Notes: a model not told the origin generated them from the letters alone. A stretch of DNA of 64,000 bases from Collybia mongolica (GCA_013420905.1 JAAXNY010000024.1:1-64000), one strand, 5' to 3'; positions 9,044 to 19,120 are shown, counted from the stretch's first letter. Translations and numbers: made by a program.

Positions 9044-10413
9044 ATGACTAGCCCCCCCAACTATCAAGACATCGAGAACTTCAAGATGGTCCAAGCTCAG
9101 TGGCACACCTTTCAAGCTCGTTTATCGATGGACACCCTTGTTGAACAAAGGGTCAGCGTCCGGAAGTTAGGCAAAACCGCGGTACACTTTTTACCAATTA
9201 CACTTTTTTTTTTAAAAACGCCGTTTTTGTAACCAACTTTTACAATTTACAGCTACTCCTGACTGAGTCCAAATTGGTTTTGACGGAGCGGTCCTGGCAG
9301 AATGTTATCTTTGGCGTCCGTAAGGCCTTCCAGGGACTACAACATGTATACCCCGAGTTACTTCAAGAGCCTGTTTACCGTAACATTGTGACTCTGACTG
9401 CCGCTATTCACCGTCACCGTGAAAAGCTCCGCACTGAGCACCTGTCTCAAACCGCGGTGCGTGCTTTTTACCTCATCTTGTACTGTACTGTTCTTTAAAC
9501 CATGGTTTTTTGGTACTAGGTCCCTGCTACTGGTGGTGAAGCGGATGGTACCACTATTCCAGGCAAGGTCATTGCTGGCGGTGAATATGACGGTGACATT
9601 GAAATGTCTGGTACTGACTCGGTATGTTTCTTTTTAGCTACCACGCTGTCAGTGCGCGACATACTCAATGGCGTCTCTTCTTTACTCAAGAATATGGTCA
9701 TTGATTCCGGCGCTACGGCTAGTGCTGCTGTCTCTGGATCAGTGACTAGTTGTCTCACCCGTAGCCGCAAGGAGAAGGAGAACATTAAGGTTCCCCGTGT
9801 CAAAAGGACTAAGGCTGAAAAGGCTGCCATCAAGGTACCCATTCTTGTTTTTGCTCTGTCTATTACTTTGTTTCTTATTCCTACAGGACGGTAAGCGTTC
9901 CGAGCTCAATCGCGGCAGCACTCTTCGTCCCAAAAAGCGTACGAGGCAGGACACCCCGGATGAAGATCCAAAGGCATCTGCTGAGGGTACGTTTTCTAAT
10001 AATAGATGGTTCTAAATTTATACCGACTGTGCATCAGATACTCGTGTCTTTATTGACTTCCGTCCCTCCAAGGAGCACGATGTAGTCTTAGCGCGGGCGC
10101 GCTTGATTGCAGACGCGGGCGATCCCATGTCGCACACCAAGCAAGCCCTCGGTAGGATGCTCTTAAACTACCGCGCTGAGTTGGAGGAGATCAGTCATAC
10201 AGTGTCCTTCTTATTGAAGCGTCGTGATGCCACTATGGACGAGGTTACTCGCCTCAACGGTCTAATGAACGAGGCGCTCTGGAGGGGGGCTCTGACGAGG
10301 CTGCCACTGTGAGCGCTACGGAAGTCCATGACCAGGATGACAATGATAAGGAGGAGGTAGCTCCGGCTGACGTGCCCTTGCCCGAGGTTGAAGACGACTT
10401 CATATCTGCTTGA
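9044..10413 (+). CDS. Antisense cargo gene B: unknown basic nuclear-type protein, 6 exons
   Basis: Exons are 9044-9181, 9253-9456, 9520-9621, 9691-9834, 9887-9986 and 10038 onward, with GT..AG introns of 51-71 bp. The third intron (9622-9690) is in frame and could be retained. The intact frame ends at 10312 and gives about 320 aa. If one G were added to the G6 run at 10284-10289, the frame would run to TGA at 10411-10413 with an acidic tail like that of gene A, so a one-base loss is likely. The protein has a helical N-terminus, lysine/arginine-rich middle segments (RSRKEKENIK, RPKKRTRQ) and a helical C-terminal domain from exon 6. I know no matching family. The start was chosen at the first ATG after the TATA box. 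Like gene A, it is opposite to pol and convergent with it. Confidence 0.65.
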
Positions 10414-10559
10414 GGACAGTCCAATTAACTTCCTCTTGAGTTATGGTGTCCCTCCCCACGCTCCTTTGTATTACTGTCTTTACTCGGCTTAACACTGTCC
10501 TTACTACTTAGCTTAGTTGCTTATACTGTCTTTACTGCTTCTGTTTCCATACTGATTTA

Positions 10560-13500
10560 TCACCTATGCAACTTCCGGTGTGACATAGTAGTTTGTGGTA
10601 GCGCCGGCGCTATCCCCTCCTCAGTGTTCTCACTAGAGCTTGACTCTGAATCGGACTGATCCAATTGGACTCTGTCAAAAGTATAGTCACGCTCCTTGTA
10701 AACTTGCCTATTAGCGGGATCTTTCAATTCCACTAAAGCATTTAGTGTTTCACTAGAGATGTCTATTAGATCTTGCAGATTATCCAGCAGTTCAATTGTA
10801 CTCCTAGAAAAATAGGGAATAACCCTAAACGCCCCCACTTTATGTTGCCACACCGATCCATCCATTTCGCAAACAATATAGGCTCCCCCGTGGTTTCGTC
10901 TCAGGACTATCATTGGTCCCAGGTACCGTGGCTTCAGCTTTTTATCGAGCGAACTTTCGACCTCGGTATTTCTAACTAGTACTAAACTTCCTGGTTTGAA
11001 ATCATAGTCTCTGATGGTTGCGCTGTGATCCTTCTCATACTGTAATAGTCTCCTTCGTTTTTCTATATTGATACGTTTCCTCATATCGGCCACATGCTGG
11101 ACGTGCTTAGCTAGAGCCTGCGCTCTAAACCCAATGAGTTCCTCTGTAGTCAATATTTTTCCTGGTAACTTTACTAACCAAGTGGCTTCAATAATATCTA
11201 ACGGTAAGGTTGGGTGCGCGCCCGTAATCATAAAATAGGGGGAGCAACCCGTCCCTTTCCGTATAGTAATTCTGTCAGCCTACATTACATGGTGGAAGAA
11301 GTAGTACCACTTCTTTACATCACCACCTGTAGCTTTGAAGACAGCTTGACGCACATCCCAATGTGCGCGCTCGGCGATCCCATTTCCTTTGGAATTGTAT
11401 GGTGATATACTTATTCCTGTAATACCATACTTGGATTCCAGCCACGCTTTGGCTGCAACAAAGGCAGGACCATTATCCGTTACAATTTCCGTTAGGGAAC
11501 CCCATCTACAAATTACTTCTTCGAACAGCCACCTTCCCAAGGTCTTGCCATCCTCAGATTTGAGGGGCGCGCCTTCCATCCACGAAGACAGCGCACATCT
11601 TCCTTGGACAATGTATTTATAACCGTTAGACGATGGGCTCATATACATGGTGTCCGCATGCAATACTTGGAATATAGACGGCGTGTGGGTTATGACAGGA
11701 GGGATTCTCAACAAAGTTAAGAGCCTTGTCTGACAGATGTGACATGACTTCACATACCATGATACATCGCGTTCCATTTCTGGCCACCAAAATCTTTTAT
11801 CTATTAAGGATTTTGTTGCATAGAAACCCCTATGTCCAACAGAATCGTGAGACGCCTTCATCATATATGTCCGGTGATTTTTATCAACAACAAGCTGGTG
11901 CGCGCTATCGATATTTTTCCTATACATCCTGCCTTCTGGATCCAAAAAGAAATTAGACGCCTGCCTTGCAAACTTTAGGTAGGCGCGATCCGTCATTCCT
12001 TTTGGTCTCTTTTGTGGTCTTTTTAACCATTCTTTTATTAAAGGTAGGTTTTTATCCTGTTCCTGCGCCGTAGGTGTTCGTTTAGACTCGTCATATACTT
12101 CCCTTACATTAGGGTCATATTTAAACTTTTCATCGGGTATGACAGTAGTATTTACAAGTTGCTTTAGATAAGCTTCTCTTTGAATACCGAACCGTCCTAA
12201 ACCTAAGTGCTGTTTTACTTCTCCAATAAATGCTGCTTCACCAGCCCAGGCATTGTTTACTTCAACTTCAAAATCAGAGATTTCCTTCGCAAGTTGGAAT
12301 AAATATCTGCCGCGCGTGTCGATCTCCTCTTTAAAATCTGACAGCTCCAAAGGGTCATCTAACCCTTCCGTTGGGTTGATAAACTTTAAAGGACCTGAGG
12401 GTTCATTGTAACCATCGTCTGGGTCCGGGTAGACAGGATCCCCTAGCCGCACGTCTCGTCTTGACAGACCATCTGGGCCAAAGCCTTTACCAGCTTTATG
12501 AACCAGAGTAAAGTGGAACATAAGTATCCTATCAATCCACCTATTTACCGTTGCATTAGGTCCTAGACTTGGGTTTGATAACATCCCCTTAATGTACTTT
12601 GCATCCGTTTCCACTACCAAATTTCGTACTCCAATAAACCAATAATAACATGCCATTAGAACTCTCATCAATCCGAATAGCTCTCGTTTGGGTTGTGAGA
12701 AGCGCGCTTCGCGCTCATTCAGAGTTATCGAGTCAAATCTAGCATAGTGCTTTCTTCCAGGTATATCAGGGTCTTCCTGATAGATATAGTAGCCTACGGC
12801 TTTCCATGACGTATCTACTGACAATACCACTGGCGTATTCCAGGTGTAATTAATTGGACGGAGTGCGGGGCTATTTTTAAGTGCGTCTAACAATAGCTGC
12901 TGCGCTTCTTCTTGCTCAGGCCCCCATATCCAAGGTTCACTACTTCTAGTTAACTTTTGAATTGGTTGGCCTATACGGGCGAAGTCTTTAATGAAATTCC
13001 TGCATACACCAATAGTTCCCATGTAAGCGCGTACTTCACTGACATCTTTGCATGGTCCCCATCTTTCAACTACACCGATTCTATCTGTAGTAGGTTTTCG
13101 TCCTTCATAGGTACATCTATGTCCTACCACTAGAATTTCACTTGCACATAACATAGACTTATATCCTGAAAACGTTCCTCCAGAATACTTCATTCTCTGT
13201 ACGACGCGATTTACATTTTGCATATGTTCCCAGAAGAAGCGCCTAACACCTGGAGCACCAGGTAGCTCTTCTTCTGTTCCGTCCGGCAGTTCGTAGCGCG
13301 TTGCTGGACCGTGCACGGGTACATCATCAATGTAGGGTATTGTGACATGTGGTACCTCATCCTGTAGGATGTATGTGACATCATCATGAAATATTGGAAC
13401 TGAATTCGTCCATCCCATAGGAAGTGTTACTAGTCTCAGTGCGCCAAACGGTGTTTGGAACGTGGTTAGATCGCGCGAGGTTTCTGCTAAAGGCCTCTCA

Positions 13501-14603
13501 TCGTATCCTACGTATAGATCCATCATTCCGCCACAAGCGCGCCCTGCGAAGTGTTCTGCTAGTTCTTCGGTAGCGGGTGGTAAGCCCGAGTGCGCTATTG
13601 TGACTGCATTCAGCGGTTCTAGACTATGTACAATTCTAAGCTTCTTTCCTGGGCCTTTCTTTAATACAGTAAACCATCTAGACCTATATGATGAATTGGA
13701 TCTCTCATAGACTCCTGCATCAATTTTAGTTTTGATGATTTTACAAACATCTTCATAGATCCCTGGTGGGATTCTAATGTTCCTTTCTGTCCACGGCGTA
13801 TGTGGGACTACTGGTATCTCGACGGGAGGAAAATATTCCTTCTTAAAGCTACCGCGCTCACTATCATTCCAAGCAAAACCATCATTATGTTTGCACATAA
13901 AGTCGTGGATTATATCCATCTCTTTAGGTTTTAAGAAGCTCTCTTCTTCGTGTACCCTTTGGAATTCCGCGCACCTTTCCTCAGTATACCTTCCAGTTGG
14001 TTTAAACGGAGGTGGGTTAGGCGTTAGAACTGGTAGGGCCGCTAAAGGGTCACCCTTTATATCTCTGATAATTCTAAATTTATCAGGCAGGTCCGCCAGT
14101 GTTGGTTTTGTTTTCAAATGTACTGGTTTATACTTCTTTCCTACTAGCTGATCCATGGGCTCAATATTACACTTTTCACTTGTTGCAGTTCCAAGACCGC
14201 GCTCGTTGGTGCCAATTTGCCACCGCTTTAATTTACTTAAAGCTTTATCGATCATGGGCTGTTCTTGAGCGTATGTCATAGGTCTAGTGGGTGTACTTGC
14301 TGGGTCGCTGCTGTTCTGCTCGTAGTTTATTACTGGTCCATTGCGCTCATCTACAGAAGCCAAGTACGTGGCTAGTAATTCGCGTTCAGGTACTGTACTA
14401 TTCATGTTCACATCACTTCTAGACAAAAAGACATCTCTAAGTTCTTTGTGACCAAAATTCCGTTTATCAGTAGGGTGTCTATAACCCGTTATAATAAAGT
14501 TTCCGTTCTCATCTTCAGCAATTTCTACGGCTAGCTCTCCTTGATCACTTTGGATTAATTCATCGAAGGCCGAAAATCCTGCTCCGGTTGTCTTTTCAAC
14601 AGC
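10560..14603 (-). pseudogene. Gypsy pol (copy 2): RT-RNase H-integrase, amber stop in integrase
   Basis: The polyprotein frame is open from 14603, in the -1 frame of the protease ORF, with a 47-nt overlap. Domains in order are reverse transcriptase (FDLxSGY-like MMDLYVGYDE, LPMGWTNSVP, YIDD box), RNase H (LSVDTSWKAVGYYIY, ETDAKYIKGML, GPDGLSRR) and integrase. The integrase has an HHCC zinc finger (HDSVGHRG..CHICQT) and a D,D,E core (LHADTMYM, VTDNGP, GIAERAH). An in-frame TAG at 11280-11282 interrupts the integrase. The next residues are ADR, and relatives carry Trp-Ala-Asp-Arg here, so TGG has become TAG. The frame then continues to 10560 with a chromodomain-less integrase C-terminus (KPRYLGPMIVLRR). 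Without readthrough the integrase is truncated. Confidence 0.88.
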
Positions 14604-15760
14604 TTAGGCAGTGATCCCTTTGCATGGGTAGGGATAGTACACCTTCGTCCCGTGTTAGGGTCCGTGATAGTGACTACTTGTCCCCCGTCCCGAGCATTTT
14701 TGATCTGACTTTCCGTGAGTGTATCAAATGGTCTCCCGAGCAATACTTTGTATGCGGGTGAATTTATGATATGTACTTGGAGGTAGATGGCCATGTCATT
14801 AAACAAGAAAGGAACATTGCGTGCTAATCCCGCTGTTTTCTCAACTTGTTTATTAGCACTCTGCATGTGTATGACAACGTCCGGATCCCATGAAATATCT
14901 AAGTCTAAAGCCGTTTGTTTAGCCATTGATACTATTTGGGATCCCCCATCTAATAAAGATTCCTCTGTTCCTACCCCATTTATTACTGGATATACTGCGC
15001 GCAAAGAGGCCGATTCTTTTGCTACATACAACTGTTTGGGCTCTTCCCCAGCTGGTAAAGATTCTAAATACTGTAGGACTGGGTCTCCGCATATTATAGA
15101 TCCCTTAGGTATTCCGCCGCGGTCATACTCCGAGATGAAGAAAGACTGGAATGGGATTGACTCTACTGGTAGCGCGTCATGCCGTAAGTAGTTATCATCA
15201 AGTTCCCAGTCCCCTCCAAAGGGTAAGACGTCTTCCTCATCTATTCCGTTTATTTGCAAGTTAGCGTCCCTTTGGGTGAGGGACTTACGCCTGGCAGTTA
15301 CAATATTCTTTATCCCATCTCTAATGGTTTTTGACGAGCCCATTAACTCTCCCGTGGTCAATGTGATAGGGTTGTCTAACACTTTAGCAATTATATCGCC
15401 ACCTTTTAATTTTACTTCTATCGGGGACTTAGTTTCATAAGTCGGACCGCGCTTAGTGTTAAAATTAGGTAGCGGATCAACTGGTTCAGGGTTGCGTTCC
15501 GTTCTCCGGGGTATGTAGGGTACCACGGGCACATCAATGTAGGGTAATTCTTTTCGTACTGGAGACTTTACTGATGGTTCAACAAATTTTACTTTCTTTT
15601 TCCTAGGAGACGGCGCTACCAACTCCTCTTCGCAACTATCCCGACTACTCTCCGAATCGTTACTTTCTTGACGACTATTTCTGTTTTTATTTCGGTCCTC
15701 TGGCTGTCTCTTGGAACGCGACCTAGTCGTAGGTCTAGCGTGTTCCTTAGCCTCCTTCAT
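14555..15760 (-). CDS. Gypsy protease ORF (copy 2)
   Basis: This 401-aa ORF is almost identical to the copy at 1556-2761, with a charged N-terminal region and a retropepsin-like domain bearing LLDGGS and VLLGRPF. It starts five bases after the gag stop in the -1 frame and overlaps the start of the open pol frame by 47 nt, also in the -1 frame. The layout gag / pro / pol with two -1 steps is like that of betaretroviruses, whereas most Ty3 elements use a single or no shift. The differences from copy 1 are scattered substitutions. Confidence 0.86.
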   Translation of the reverse strand: MKEAKEHARPTTRSRSKRQPEDRNKNRNSRQESNDSESSRDSCEEELVAPSPRKKKVKFVEPSVKSPVRKELPYIDVPVVPYIPRRTERNPEPVDPLPNFNTKRGPTYETKSPIEVKLKGGDIIAKVLDNPITLTTGELMGSSKTIRDGIKNIVTARRKSLTQRDANLQINGIDEEDVLPFGGDWELDDNYLRHDALPVESIPFQSFFISEYDRGGIPKGSIICGDPVLQYLESLPAGEEPKQLYVAKESASLRAVYPVINGVGTEESLLDGGSQIVSMAKQTALDLDISWDPDVVIHMQSANKQVEKTAGLARNVPFLFNDMAIYLQVHIINSPAYKVLLGRPFDTLTESQIKNARDGGQVVTITDPNTGRRCTIPTHAKGSLPKLLKRQPEQDFRPSMN

Positions 15761-15765
15761 CGGAC

Positions 15766-17277
15766 CTAATTGAAACCCGACTCTTTAACCTTGTTTTGGT
15801 TATTGAGTTCTGCTACCTGCCCTAATAAAGTACTCATTTGTGCTTGTAAGGCTACTATGTCAGGATTCGGCGCGCTCTTTGCCGTAGGATTATAGTTATT
15901 ATTTATATATTCCTGTTTCTGCATCTGAGGCGGTACTGGCAACGCAGTTTGCACGCTCTGTTGCCCTAACATTTGTTGCGCTTGAAATTGTGCCATTTGT
16001 GCCATTATGGCTTTCAAGGTTCCAATGTCGTTACTATTGTCTACTGCATTATGTGACTGCATAACGGACAATACTCCTGGAGCGGGTCCTTCCGTGACAT
16101 CTCCGTAATAAAGGGCCACTACCTTCTTTGAATGGAAGTGTTCCACTTTATCTTTCAATGATACCGTTTCTGGTTCTCTTGGAATATATGATCCGTCTGG
16201 TAAGCATACTCCTCCATTTGCGTTGGTTTTTATTTTCCCTTCCTCAAAATGTTTCTGTTTCTCGGGACAGGCCATTATGAAGTGTCCGGGTGTAAAACAG
16301 TAGTGACATTTATACGCATTTGGTCTTTGCGGTTGTCCTTCTTTAGGCTTTCCGTACTGATTCTGATACTGATGCTGCTGGGGTGCGCTATTCGTGGCAT
16401 GGTTCTGAACAGTTGCTTGTTGAAGCGCTTTCATTACATCCTCAAATCCACTCCTCGTATTCTTCTCATTTACTTGGAGACGGTCTAACAAATTAACTAT
16501 TTGTTGTTTTATTTCATCCATCTCTACTTTGATTTTGGGCGCTGCTGTTGCTGTTACGGACGTTATAAACGATCTATTTGTGTCTGGAATATTCATGTTG
16601 GCTACACCTTCAGAAATGCTGATTGCAGTTGCTATAACTTCCTCCAGATCGTACTGATCCCCTTTTCGTTGCGCGAGCGCGGCGGCTTCGGCAATAGTAT
16701 TAGGATCTGCTCGGTTGTTTGTAGCAACGGCTTGTCCTGCCTGTGTAGCATTAGACTGATTATTCCCTAGCAGGGTTAGCCTTCCTTGTACTTGGGATCT
16801 GAAGACTTCGTCTAGACACCCCAAGAACTTGGTAACTAATTCTCGGTTAGAGATAATTGGTGGCCTAACTCCCAAGAGTTTAATAGATTCTGCTTTGAAT
16901 TCACGCTTCAGCTTTTTCAGCGCGGCCTCATCGGTTACTCCAATACGTGGATTGGCGCGACACACTGCTTCTAACTTGGCTACTGATCCTTCTACTTGAT
17001 CAAGTGCTTCCGGATAACTAGAGATCAACTCTGTCTTGAAATCTGTCCAAGTGCCTGTCTTATAGTGGTCTAATGCCCTCCACTCATTCTCTGATTGTAG
17101 GTCGGCGTATTTTCCTAACATTAACTTCTTTTCTTCATCATTTGTAATGTTACACTCCTTCCATAGGACCTCCATTCGCTCCAGAAACCGGATTAAACCC
17201 GTGGGCTCTTTTCCTTTGAATACTGGTGCATCACGGACGCCTGGTTGGGGCATATATTTACGAGGGGGTTCAGTCAT
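15766..17277 (-). CDS. Gypsy gag (copy 2)
   Basis: 503-aa Gag with a CCHC zinc knuckle (CHYCFTPGHFIMAC) and Gln-rich C-terminal half; a near-identical partner of the copy at 2767-4278 (for example one Ile/Val change). It forms the particle that packages element RNA. An ATG-less open extension of 116 codons precedes the ATG (to the stop near 17626-17628). The stop codon is preceded by the slippery heptamer at 15772-15778. Confidence 0.88.
   Translation of the reverse strand: MTEPPRKYMPQPGVRDAPVFKGKEPTGLIRFLERMEVLWKECNITNDEEKKLMLGKYADLQSENEWRALDHYKTGTWTDFKTELISSYPEALDQVEGSVAKLEAVCRANPRIGVTDEAALKKLKREFKAESIKLLGVRPPIISNRELVTKFLGCLDEVFRSQVQGRLTLLGNNQSNATQAGQAVATNNRADPNTIAEAAALAQRKGDQYDLEEVIATAISISEGVANMNIPDTNRSFITSVTATAAPKIKVEMDEIKQQIVNLLDRLQVNEKNTRSGFEDVMKALQQATVQNHATNSAPQQHQYQNQYGKPKEGQPQRPNAYKCHYCFTPGHFIMACPEKQKHFEEGKIKTNANGGVCLPDGSYIPREPETVSLKDKVEHFHSKKVVALYYGDVTEGPAPGVLSVMQSHNAVDNSNDIGTLKAIMAQMAQFQAQQMLGQQSVQTALPVPPQMQKQEYINNNYNPTAKSAPNPDIVALQAQMSTLLGQVAELNNQNKVKESGFN
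15772..15778 (-). promoter_or_regulatory. -1 ribosomal frameshift heptamer GGGTTTC, gag/protease (copy 2)
   Basis: Phase is G GGT TTC AAT TAG in the gag frame. The -1 frame is open across the junction into the protease ORF. The heptamer is identical in copy 1, as expected if it is functional. Confidence 0.55.
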
Positions 17278-17714
17278 GATTACTGAACGGTTCTGAGTAG
17301 CTAACGAGTTCGGGTTTGCTACTGGGTTTACTACGGACGATCTTCCGCGCGCTACTGGTTTACTAGTAGTCGATATGTTTCCTAAGGGCTCTGGAGTTCT
17401 AAATACTTGCCTTGGTCCTGAAGATCCAAAGGCTGGTTGTGAAGATCCTCGTGTGCGCGCTCGCCTAGGAGGTGGTAACGACTCTGTTACTCCAGCGTTT
17501 TGCGAATTTTTAGTCTGCCGCGTTTTTGTAGCTACTTGTCTTGCAAGTGGCTGATTAGTTAGTCTGTTTGACGAGCTGGCTTGTGGGCGTGGCTCTTGAG
17601 ACAGATTGACTAAACTTTCTCCGCTCTACTTCAATTTGTAGACGACGTTACTCGTCTTGGTATAATATTTTTCAAAGAAAGATGCTCTCTTTAGACTATT
17701 CAAAAACTCTGAAC

Positions 17715-17732
17715 CCTCGCGGTGGGCTCCAG
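17715..17732 (-). other. Candidate primer-binding site, right element
   Basis: Same sequence and spacing as 4716-4733, next to the LTR end at 17735. The tRNA that primes is not identified. Confidence 0.5.
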
Positions 17733-18002
17733 ATGAAAGGGGGCTCCTGGGCTATAAGTGCGCTGATGCTATGAAATGTAATCCCTTACACACACACACC
17801 AAACTTAACAATCAACACACGAACAGTAGGAATCGCCTGTTTTGAGTTCGGGTTCAAGTGCTTAGAAGCACTAAGCTTTGAATAGTACTAGCCAAAGCCC
17901 TTTCCAATGATCTCTCGATGGGTTCAATTTAGACAAAAGCTTCAACACAGGTTCAAAAACCTGCTAGGTATATTTATAATATCTCTCGATCCAATAGACT
18001 GA

Positions 18003-18146
18003 GTACCAAGTGTACGTTCAATTATTAGTGATCCCAAGCGGATCTATAAGTCCAAGCGACTTATCAAACAATACAGTGCCAAGTGCACTAAGGCCAAGTG
18101 CCTAGTAATTCCAACGGACAATACAGTACTAAGTTCCAAGTGAACT
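18003..18146 (-). repeat. Array of six CAAGY-loop mini-hairpins (right LTR)
   Basis: This is the same array as 5004-5147 at the equivalent place in the right LTR, with stems and loops unchanged. Its function is unknown. Packaging, dimerisation, Gag binding or translation control are possible because it sits in the RNA leader. Confidence 0.75.
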
Positions 18147-18316
18147 AAGTTTCTTTAATTCTGTGGTTCTCCAATCAATTCCAATCAAGACACGTTGAAG
18201 CAATCTGATCCTTAATTTGGGCACGCAATAGTGTTTTAACAAATGTGATTTGTATACTCTATAGTCGCGCGAAGTGGGGGCAAGATTCCTTGCCTTAGCG
18301 CTACTCATCTACAGTC

Positions 18317-18324
18317 TATTTATA
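18317..18324 (-). promoter_or_regulatory. TATA box of the right LTR
   Basis: TATAAATA on the minus strand, at the same LTR position as 5318-5325. It would drive the genomic RNA of the 14.2-kb element from about 18290 leftward. Confidence 0.5.
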
Positions 18325-18949
18325 GTGTACAAACTAAATATCATACGGAATTGTAAATTTTACACGGAACCGCGCTCCCGCGCGCCAAGGATCTGTATTC
18401 AATGCTGATGCGTCCTCTACAACTTGGCGCGCGCGCCATGCGTGCCAATTATGCCGTTTACTGGTTACTTATCAAATATTGAAAGAGCTGGCTAAACTCT
18501 TATCAAGTCGCGACCGCGCGCTCCGTTATTTAAAACAGCGCGGCACTGTCATTTACTCCTCCTGATTGTCCCAGTTGCTATTCACGGGGTCCCGTCGCTT
18601 CCAGTAGTTAACACCAAGTACCCCTGACTAGGATCGGGTTGTGCAAGTCCCGAATTTACAATTACTTCTCCTATTAATGATGATCCCCGGACTAATGATA
18701 TCATACTACAACGGTTACTTATGAACTAAGACACCGAGGTTGTAACCGGGCATGGTGAATAGGACTAATAATAGACCATACTCATAGTCCTCTGTACTGA
18801 TAGTGTATTATCCATTAGACTAGTTCACTCTGATTAGCCGTCTTGGAGCTCGACTCTAATCCTTTATTACCGTTTACTTGGTTATTAGAAATGATACTAA
18901 TAGCCTTACTTGTCGACTTTACAAGTGCAAACAATTTCGGGCCCTATCA

Positions 18950-19120
18950 ACGCATTTCCCAGAAATTGAACATGGCTGGCAAGATTTGTGACCTTAGTAC
19001 ATTACCTCTGCCAGCTCTGTCCATTTGCAAGAAATATTGTTCCTTAAATCCATCAAGCACTTTGCGTTCATCAGGAGTGTAGATACAATCTTTGCGGGCT
19101 TTCCGTGGAGAAGTTGCCAT
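18950..19120 (-). pseudogene. 5' fragment of a KDZ-transposon accessory gene, cut by the LTR
   Basis: From an ATG at 19120 the minus strand encodes 57 residues, starting MATSPRKARKDCIYTPDERK and ending RSQILPAMFNFWEMR. The frame then runs straight into the Gypsy LTR at 18949, where it meets TGA. I associate this type of short divergent protein (basic start, 'ERKVLD.FKE.Y', 'ILPAMFNFW') with KDZ elements in agaricomycetes, where its function is unknown. It is divergent from the transposase, with 288 bp between their starts, so they may share a promoter. Confidence 0.6.

Larger units (their letters stand above)
4736..18949 (-). mobile_element. 14.2-kb Ty3/Gypsy LTR retrotransposon with two antisense cargo genes
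   Basis: The element reads right to left. The 5' LTR is 17735-18949, followed by a primer-binding-site candidate at 17715-17732, gag (17277-15766), protease (15760-14555) and pol in the order RT, RNase H, integrase (14603-10560). Two plus-strand genes with introns come next (6399-8353 and 9044-10413), then a polypurine tract (5951-5960) and the 3' LTR (4736-5950). The pol order places it in Ty3/Gypsy. Both LTR ends are TG..CA and form an imperfect inverted repeat. The 3' LTR also serves as the 5' LTR of a second element to the left, so the two form a head-to-tail array. LTR pairs differ at very few sites (5574 and 5779 seen), so the duplication or insertion is recent. The right edge interrupts a KDZ-transposon gene at 18950. 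That the two plus-strand genes belong to the element is inferred from their place between pol and the polypurine tract. Confidence 0.85.
17735..18949 (-). repeat. 5' LTR of the 14.2-kb Gypsy element (1215 bp)
   Basis: This is a near-identical copy of 4736-5950. I spotted substitutions corresponding to 5574 (G in the left copy, A here) and 5779 (G to A). The sequence similarity between the two copies stops exactly at 5950 and 18949. Beyond 18949 the DNA is a KDZ-transposon gene, so 18949/18950 is the insertion junction. The flanking pentamer ACGCA is the expected target-site duplication. Confidence 0.87.

Noticed and set aside
10414..10559. Possibility that the right element ends just after pol near 10.5 kb
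   Set aside because: No LTR sequence occurs anywhere between 5951 and 10559, whereas a polypurine tract and a full LTR are found at 5951 and 4736-5950.
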